Assembly: GCF_033958435.1 (NCBI RefSeq)
Contig: NC_134144.1
Location: 7,744,010 to 7,808,009, forward strand
From: Carettochelys insculpta
Lineage: Eukaryota > Chordata > Testudines > Carettochelyidae
Length of the DNA: 64,000 bases
Reading direction: 5' to 3'
The position numbers were made by a program, and so were the translations under genes. Shown piece by piece: positions 62,111-64,000 of this stretch (position 1 is its first letter; each line of letters opens with the position of its first letter). The notes below the pieces were generated by a model that was given only the letters and a program-made list of their open reading frames with translations, was not told the origin of the DNA and did not search any database.

Positions 62111-62952
62111 GGAGGGCGGACATGCCTTCTAGGGGACCACTGTCACGACGTTTGTTTTGTTGCCGTGTGGCTGACCTCCCATTGTGGGAAAGGGTGAAGT
62201 GAATAGGTATTTGTTGGTATCTCTTTGTAGCTGGGTCCCCTGTGCAGGGGGCTGGCCTAATGGGTAGGTCCCAGTGTTAACTGAGAGTCTGGTGTGTAGG
62301 ACTTCCAGCTGCTTGCCAAAGTCTGTTTCTTCAGTAGGGGCATGGCCCCAAGAGTCCACTTTCCCCCTCCTTATTGAGGTTTCCCTTCAGGTTTTCCCCT
62401 CCGTGCTCGAGGGAGGGGTCGGAGGCTTGTGTCCTCCTGCAGCCAACTGAGCAGACAGCTCTGGCTCAGGTCCTGCACATGGCAGAACCAGCTCTTGCCT
62501 CGCTGCTGGTCAGCCAGGCTCCCTCCTTTTAGCCTCTGTCTAGGCCTGCCATTGGCTGCAAGTGAAATGAGGCAGGGATAATTGGGCCAAAAGGCCTTGC
62601 TTAGCTCTTGCACTGCCAGGCCCTCTCCCCACTCCCTCACACTCTCCCAGGGGAACTAGAGCTCATGCTCAGAATATGATCAGCTACTCCACTGTTCCCT
62701 CTTCAGGGAGCTGTCGCTGCAGAGAAGGGCCATTTTTTCCCCCTTAGCAGCTGTTGATGGAGCTACGCTGCTTTGCACCAGCCTGTTGTTCAGTATTGTG
62801 TAACAGAAATTTACATCAGCTGGGACCTTGCTAAAGAGGCGCTTGTGCTATCTCATCACAAGAGGAAGATAGCATGAGCCTGTGGTGTACAACAGGGGAC
62901 ACCTAATCCCACTTGATAGCCTGTGGGGAGCAGTGAAGCTGCAGCGAATTAA

Positions 62953-64000
<1,048 letters not shown>

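Overview
The window is intronic vertebrate genomic DNA carrying six coding exons of one gene, ERBB4 (the HER4 / neuregulin receptor tyrosine kinase), all on the + strand. In order they are the two alternative extracellular juxtamembrane exons (JM-b at 1445-1489, JM-a at 1610-1684), the transmembrane exon (26315-26447), and the first three kinase exons (28680-28802, 31965-32063, 62998-63183). All have consensus AG/GT splice sites, compatible phases and no frame breaks. The last three have the 123, 99 and 186 nt sizes of EGFR exons 18-20. The last common extracellular exon lies upstream of the window, and the rest of the kinase and the C-tail lie downstream.

The organism is most likely a cryptodiran (hidden-necked) turtle. 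Evidence: a tRNA-derived SINE with a CR1-type 3' end at 19060-19277, which resembles the turtle Cry I / tortoise polIII SINE; several 5'-truncated CR1 copies; and many palindromic DNA-transposon derivatives with GGCTAYGTCTACAC-type ends. Species cannot be fixed from sequence reading alone.

Layout: 1-1444 end of an upstream intron; 1445-1684 alternative JM exon cassette with a 120-nt intron; 1685-26314 a 24.6 kb intron with nested MITEs, a foldback insertion, CR1, Cry I SINE and two plus-strand LINE remnants; 26315-32063 TM exon and two kinase exons separated by 2.2 and 3.2 kb introns, the second holding a 682-bp MITE and a CR1 relic; 32064-62997 a 30.9 kb intron with GC-rich minisatellite DNA, hAT MITEs, LINE 3' ends and more palindromic MITEs; 62998-63183 third kinase exon; then intron to the end.

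Functionally, the exons code for the stretch of receptor that decides whether it can be shed by ADAM17 (JM-a) or not (JM-b), crosses the membrane, carries the gamma-secretase site and basic nuclear-localisation stretch, and starts the kinase N-lobe (P-loop, VAIK lysine, alphaC glutamate, threonine gatekeeper, hinge). I found no novel multi-gene system. The most useful leads are TGCATG (RBFOX-type) motifs placed between and after the JM exons, changed residues at the JM-a sheddase site, and a set of MITEs with 3-bp target duplications whose superfamily is unresolved, two of them in opposite orientation around the TM and first kinase exons.
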